NCBI GenBank assembly: GCA_049340005.1
Contig: JBMPIY010000003.1
Origin: CAXBDP01 sp963974465
Lineage (GTDB): Bacteria; Bacteroidota; Bacteroidia; Cytophagales; Cyclobacteriaceae
Strand: one strand, 5' to 3'
DNA: 64,000 nucleotides
Position 1 is the stretch's first letter. Each line of letters begins with the position of its first letter. A program made the translations under genes and the position numbers. The notes under the pieces are model-generated. The model was not told where the DNA came from, did not search any database, and saw only the letters and a program-made list of their open reading frames with translations. Below are positions 62,331 to 64,000 of this stretch, piece by piece.

Positions 62331-64000
62331 ATGAGTAAGTCAGATAAAAAACTCTTTCTGCTGGATGCCATGGCTTTAATCTATAGAGCCCATTTTGCCT
62401 TCAGCAAAAACCCAAGAATCAATTCGAAAGGCATGAGTACAGGAGCCGTATTAGGATTTACTAATACGCTCGTAGAAATATTGAGCAAGGAAAAACCTAG
62501 CCACATAGCTGTAGCTTTTGACACCTCTGCACCTACTTTCCGTCACAAGGAATTTGTGACCTATAAAGCCAATCGCCAAGAGCAACCAGAGGATATCCAA
62601 GTAGCCATCCCATGGGTAAAAAAACTCGTGAAAGCTTTTGATATCCCTTGCCTGGAATTAGACGGCTGGGAAGCTGATGACATTATTGGCACCATTGCCA
62701 AAAAAGCTGCAAGAGAAAGCTTCACCGTTTATATGATGACCCCTGATAAGGATTTTGGTCAACTAGTCGAAGAAAAGGTATTCCTTTACAAACCCGCCTT
62801 TATGGGCAATGGCGTTGACGTAATGGGAGTACCCGAAGTACTCAAAAAATGGGATATCGAACGTATCGATCAGGTGGTAGATATGCTCGGGCTTATGGGC
62901 GATGCGGTAGACAATATACCGGGTATTCCGGGTGTGGGCGAAAAAACAGCCGTGAAATTCCTCAAAGAATATGGCTCCATCGAAAACCTTATTGAGCATA
63001 CGCATGAGCTCAAAGGCAAAATGAAGGAAAAGGTGATCGAAAATGCTGAATTAGCACTGCTTTCAAAAAAACTTGCCACTATTGATATTGATACGCCCGT
63101 AGAGTTTAACGAAGAAGCTTTGGTTTTCAACGGGCCAAATGTAGACGAAGTAAAAGCCATATTCGATGAATTGGAATTCCGAACCTTGTCCAAACGGATG
63201 TTTGGAACCGAAACTGCAAGCCCTACTGTAGAGCTTTCGGGTGAGCAGTTGGATATGTTTGCCACAGCTGCAAAAGAAGAAGAGCCAGAAGCAATTATCC
63301 CATCTGGAAAAGGCAGTATTGCCAATATTCCGCACGATTATATTCTGATAAATACGCCTGAGCTAATCAAAAGCTTAATTCATTATTTATCCATCCAAAA
63401 AGCATTTTGCTTTGATACTGAAACCACCGATTTGGATGCCATAGAAGCACAATTGGTAGGACTATCCTTTTCATACATTACCCATGAGGCATATTATGTC
63501 CCTGTGCCAGAAAAGCGGGAGGATGCCCAAAAGCTGCTTAGTCAATTCAAAGAAGTCCTCGAAAATCCGAGTATTCTGAAAATCGGACAAAACCTGAAAT
63601 ACGATATGTTGGTGCTCCGCAAGTACGATATCGATGTAAGCGGTCCGATTTACGACACCATGCTGGCGCATTACCTTATCGATCCGGAAACGAGACATGG
63701 TATGGATTATTTGGCAGAAACCTACTTGAATTATACACCAGTTTCCATCACCAAACTAATTGGTAAGAAAGGCAAAAACCAAGGCAATATGCGTGATGTC
63801 GCGCTGAAGGAAATCACAGAATACGCTGCCGAAGATGCCGATATCACACTGCAGTTGCATAAAGTGCTTGCGCCATTAGTTAAAAAAGACAATCAAGAAA
63901 AATTACTCAATGATGTGGAATTTCCTTTGGTGGAAGTGCTGGCTGCAATGGAATTTGAAGGCATTCGAGTGGATAAGGAAAACTTAGCCGAATTCTCTAA
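62331..64000 (+). CDS. polA: DNA polymerase I (3' end outside window)
   Basis: ATG at 62,331; open to the window edge, ~556 residues visible. N-terminal FEN-type 5'-3' exonuclease ('LLDAMALIYRAHFAF', 'GWEADDIIGTIAKKA', 'MGDAVDNIPGIPGVGEKTA') followed by the 3'-5' exonuclease domain with ExoI 'FDTETTDLDA', ExoII 'IGQNLKYDM' and ExoIII 'YAAEDADITLQ', so proofreading residues look intact. The polymerase domain begins at the edge. It fills gaps in repair and lagging-strand synthesis. Confidence 0.97.
   Translation, partial: MSKSDKKLFLLDAMALIYRAHFAFSKNPRINSKGMSTGAVLGFTNTLVEILSKEKPSHIAVAFDTSAPTFRHKEFVTYKANRQEQPEDIQVAIPWVKKLVKAFDIPCLELDGWEADDIIGTIAKKAARESFTVYMMTPDKDFGQLVEEKVFLYKPAFMGNGVDVMGVPEVLKKWDIERIDQVVDMLGLMGDAVDNIPGIPGVGEKTAVKFLKEYGSIENLIEHTHELKGKMKEKVIENAELALLSKKLATIDIDTPVEFNEEALVFNGPNVDEVKAIFDELEFRTLSKRMFGTETASPTVELSGEQLDMFATAAKEEEPEAIIPSGKGSIANIPHDYILINTPELIKSLIHYLSIQKAFCFDTETTDLDAIEAQLVGLSFSYITHEAYYVPVPEKREDAQKLLSQFKEVLENPSILKIGQNLKYDMLVLRKYDIDVSGPIYDTMLAHYLIDPETRHGMDYLAETYLNYTPVSITKLIGKKGKNQGNMRDVALKEITEYAAEDADITLQLHKVLAPLVKKDNQEKLLNDVEFPLVEVLAAMEFEGIRVDKENLAEFS

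Larger units (their letters stand above)
20506..63522. repeat. Dispersed octamer GCGGGAGG, 27 exact copies
   Basis: Copies start at: 20506-, 23919-, 24678-, 25127+, 25943+, 28072+, 29243+, 29891-, 31040+, 34043-, 34786+, 35121+, 36523+, 37027-, 38624+, 44818-, 45894+, 49184-, 50340-, 52210+, 52247-, 56981-, 57939+, 58200-, 60296+, 62119+, 63515+ (+ means GCGGGAGG on the given strand). Flanks are A/T-rich. Most copies lie in genes, in all three codon phases. None occur before 20,506. Confidence 0.85.

Overview
The window looks like a piece of a Bacteroidota chromosome, most likely Cytophagia/Cytophagales. This is an inference from gene content and was not tested with trees: two TonB-dependent receptors with N-terminal carboxypeptidase-regulatory domains, an OmpA/PD40/TPR lipoprotein, a GH92 mannosidase, an HdrC/HdrB-like Fe-S pair followed by the small Bacteroidota protein often mislabelled 'ABC transporter ATPase', YraN, ScpB, a DksA-like protein without zinc cysteines, and mostly A/T-rich leaders with weak Shine-Dalgarno signals.

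Positions 1 to about 20,500 are an accessory island. It holds single genes or small groups, nearly all on the + strand (the exception is a MerR regulator): a RhuM-Fic protein (cut by the window edge), a Crp-type regulator, a DUF4405-like membrane protein, an SDR with an AraC regulator, two serine beta-lactamase-like hydrolases, two DHFR/RibD-like reductases plus the remnant of a third, an ECF sigma factor with a membrane partner, two gluzincin peptidases, and a MerR-controlled SDR and metallo-beta-lactamase-fold hydrolase. The spacers between them are built from the same parts. There are five antisense relics of group II intron 3' ends (domain V/VI). A ~180-bp element, called repeat A here, occurs five times and always lies just upstream of a gene. 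A ~120-bp element, repeat B, occurs three times. Two or three attC-like imperfect hairpins are also present. The picture is that of a decayed gene-cassette (integron-like) array invaded by group II introns. No integrase is present in the window, so this remains a hypothesis.

Positions 20,500 to 64,000 look like ordinary chromosome. In order: MoxR ATPase, subtilase, TonB receptor, tRNA-Leu and tRNA-Gly, mutS, FecA-like receptor, an unrecognised lipoprotein, four glycosyltransferases, a dksA-like gene, scpB, an rluB/rsuA-type pseudouridine synthase with a very long disordered N-terminus, two exported proteins, tRNA-Phe, the Hdr-like Fe-S operon ending in the OmpA-family lipoprotein, an envelope polysaccharide operon (two paralogous polytopic membrane proteins around a polysaccharide deacetylase), GH92, an M28 peptidase, M24B aminopeptidase P, yraN, an AI-2E/PerM transporter, pgi, a manA-type isomerase, and polA (cut by the window edge).

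The most striking signal outside the genes is the octamer GCGGGAGG. I count 27 exact copies on both strands between 20,506 and 63,522 and none in the first 20.5 kb. It is read in all three codon phases and often forces codons rich in G (CGG, AGG, GGG). That argues for selection at the DNA level, as for a Chi-like, uptake-like or chromosome-architecture word, and it marks the left third as foreign to the word's host.
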